Shown here in pieces: positions 62,205-64,000 of a stretch of DNA of 64,000 bases. A program made the position numbers and the translations under genes. Below the pieces are notes generated by a model. The model worked only from the letters and a program-made list of their open reading frames with translations. It searched no databases and was not told where the DNA came from. The stretch spans positions 13,764,001 to 13,828,000 of the forward strand of contig JBHGNT010000005.1 in assembly GCA_043228905.1 (NCBI GenBank). Reading direction: 5' to 3'. Positions within the stretch are counted from its first letter, which is position 1, and every line of letters starts with the position of its first letter. Source of the stretch: Azolla caroliniana. Its lineage: Eukaryota > Polypodiophyta.

Positions 62205-64000
62205 ATGGAATGCATGGTACTCTCAGAAGCGGCTAAGAAATTGCTGAAGCAACATGGTCTAGAGGGATTCTTGAGGATAGTCGAAGCACCACCGCACAGA
62301 GATGCGGGAAATGTCGTCAAAGACATCGAGACGGAGGTCATCACCAAGGAAGCCATCCGAGCCTCGATCGACAACCCTTCACAGGAGGTGCTGTTGAGGT
62401 ATTTCGGAGAATACTCCCTAGGCAGCAAGGCGTACCGCACACAAGGCAGTGAAGACCTATTGTTTCGGGAAATTGCTCGGGTACTTCACGAGTATGGTCA
62501 TGTATACCCCCGACCACCGACTATGCCCAGGAATAGAGCCGGTTTGATCAAAGCCACCTACGAGGGAGTACAAGTGGATTGGCCGGTAATGATTGCCGAC
62601 GGCCTGAGCGCTGCCATCGTCTCAATAAAAGATGGCAAAAGGATTTGGACAGCGGTGGTGCAATGGCTCACTCTGTTAGCACCGACGGTGGAGCCCATGA
62701 AACAAAGGAAGAGGGGAAGACCGACAAAATCGACCCCCAAAATAACTTCAAAACGGCAGCAACTCCTGGCTACCTAGGGGAAGGAACGGCGTAATCGGAA
62801 GCGACTAGCAGAGAAGGAGGCATCGGTGGACACCTCGGGGAGACCTTTGAAAATAAAGTTGCGCTTGACGGAACAACAAGTAGAACAGCAGCCGGAGAAA
62901 ACACAGGGGCAGGACCCCTTGGCGGTGTTAATCAATAGCAAGACCCTCGAGGAAGAACAACAGGAAGACGAGCCTACCGAGATGCTGATACGTCGTCGCC
63001 AGACAAGTGAAAAGGGCCACGAAGGGGGGACATCAAGACCAATGGAGGACATTATACTGGAACCCCTTCCTGAGGAGCCGTAGCCTAGGAAGGTGGCAAA
63101 ACTGGCTACACAAGAATTGGGGACGGAGCAATTGGTGCGGCAGGACATTGCGGAACCAGTGGTCTAGGACACGGCAGTACCAGTGGATCAAGAACTGGTC
63201 ATTGAATTGCCGGCGTTGCCGCCGCAACAGCAACAGTCAGAACCGGAGCGGCCGCTTGACGTAACCGTCCATAGTAGGCTCATGGCCAGTAAAAACGCCA
63301 TCCCACGACCAGAACCGGCATGACAACAAGGCACCGGCACTCAATGGCTACAATGGGTAGTAGAACAAGTGACCGGGGTTGTCTGCCAGTTAGAAGCGGA
63401 AGAGAAAGCGCATGAAGACCGGTTGCTAGCCACAAACGAGGAATTAGAGAAGGCCCGGTCAAGAATCCGGAGCGTGGAGGAAGACATAGAGAAGGCCAGA
63501 ACAGAAATGGCCAAGTTGGTCATAGAAGGACCACAACAATCAGAACCAGTGGCTCTGGTAACTTTACAGAACAATCAGACCCCGCTGACTGAGGTAGGCC
63601 CAGATACTCATAAAAGGTCAGCACAAGAGCTCGCCCACATTAAGGGAAGACCTGGCAGCACAAGAAGCCTTACATGCCAGGGAACAAGAATTGAAAAAAG
63701 CGGCGGAGGAGGAACAAAGGAAGACGACCGACAACCTCTGCCGAGCAGAGGAAAGCTTGAGAAGAGGTCATCAAGCATATGACCGGCTGAAAGAAGAGAA
63801 AGACAAACTCCTGCAAGAAAAAGAGAAACTCTGGCGGACGGTGGAAGTGGAGATTGAGCGCCTCAAAGAGGAGCTCCGGAAACAAAAAGACCATGAGGAC
63901 CCTGCTCACCGGCTAATCAATCAAAAGCTAAAACAGAAAACCGACGACTTCGACCAACTGCGCCGGGATTATAAGCATTTGGATGCTGGTAATAAGAAAT
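62205..64000 (+). pseudogene. Additional ORF after Tat-H integrase, N-terminal globular part and long coiled coil
   Basis: It starts at the first ATG after an in-frame stop and reads 190 codons to TAG (62775-62777). It continues in the same frame with stops near 63081, 63164 and 63320, then shifts near 63600 to a frame that is open to the window end. The first 160 residues look globular (Y-F-G-E-Y-S-L-G-S-K, I-A-R-V-L-H-E-Y-G-H-V-Y, V-Q-W-L-T-L-L-A-P) with a basic K-Q-R-K-R-G-R-P cluster. A Glu/Gln-rich linker follows, then over 200 residues of Glu/Lys/Arg/Leu heptad-like sequence (E-E-L-E-K-A-R, R-L-K-E-E-K-D-K-L-L-Q-E-K). Tat-lineage elements often carry extra ORFs before gag or after pol. 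The function is unknown and it could instead begin a neighbouring element. Confidence 0.65.

Larger units (their letters stand above)
45290..64000 (+). mobile_element. Tat-H: Tat-like Ty3 element, interrupted by Copia1-b, running off the window
   Basis: Gag end, protease, RT and RNase H lie before the 12.7-kb Copia1-b insertion at 47970. RNase H end, integrase and an extra downstream ORF lie after 60683. About 100 codons of RNase H and the first 50 bases of the copia LTR are deleted at the right junction. No LTR of this element is visible. Confidence 0.8.

Overview
This window is nuclear DNA from a land plant, made almost entirely of decayed, nested LTR retrotransposons around one intact host gene. 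The plant call rests on an intronless full-length PHT1-type phosphate transporter (532 aa, minus strand, about 34.8-36.4 kb), on Ty1/copia elements primed by an initiator-Met-type site, and on Ty3 elements of Tat-like type. There is no bacterial-style operon, rRNA gene or CRISPR array. One Ty3 lineage (here Ty3-A to Ty3-D) and one reverse-transcriptase fragment look, from memory, closer to fungal or early-land-plant Ty3 elements than to common angiosperm ones. I therefore cannot place the plant more precisely.

Left part (1-30.9 kb). Ty3-A, cut by the window edge, ends in an 867-bp LTR and sits inside a plus-strand copia element (Copia1-a). Its LTR at 5977-6402 is followed by a primer-binding site and leader, which are joined to a minus-strand Copia2 remnant. 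Next is a deep nest. Ty3-D (minus, 7031-29427) has its 3' LTR split by Copia2-b (minus, 7343-22464). Copia2-b is split in gag by Ty3-B (plus, 12087-21047), and Ty3-B is split by a solo LTR (15053-15776). A further solo LTR (21546-22447) lies in the Copia2-b LTR. A second solo LTR of that family (24854-25510) and another LTR (26500-26968) interrupt Ty3-D pol. A Copia2-c gag plus LTR closes the block at 30851.

Middle part (30.9-41.1 kb). This is AT-rich non-coding DNA with degenerate tandem repeats, the PHT1 gene with P1BS-like motifs upstream, an LTR/promoter-like stretch near 38.8-39.2 kb and several minisatellites.

Right part (41.2-64 kb). A Tat-like gag-protease remnant (Tat-F) is split by a solo LTR. 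It is followed by a chromovirus-like reverse-transcriptase/RNase H fragment and then by a second Tat-like element (Tat-H). Tat-H is interrupted by Copia1-b (minus, 47970-60683), which is itself interrupted by Ty3-C (51333-58339), the youngest element with two near-identical 649-bp LTRs. After Tat-H integrase, an additional sense ORF with a long coiled coil runs off the window.

The most interesting structure is in the Ty3-A to Ty3-D lineage. All four copies end gag-pro at the same GATTTTTA(G/A) stop with pol open in the -1 frame. The three copies that show the protease share an unusual D/N-H-G-S site. The reverse transcriptases carry F-L-D-D/E. Several LTRs carry antisense tRNA-like modules and palindrome arrays next to the TATA box. 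Retrotransposon reading frames are mostly broken, many stops fitting TGG-to-TGA or CGA-to-TGA changes. All calls come from reading the sequence and its translations; no database search was run.
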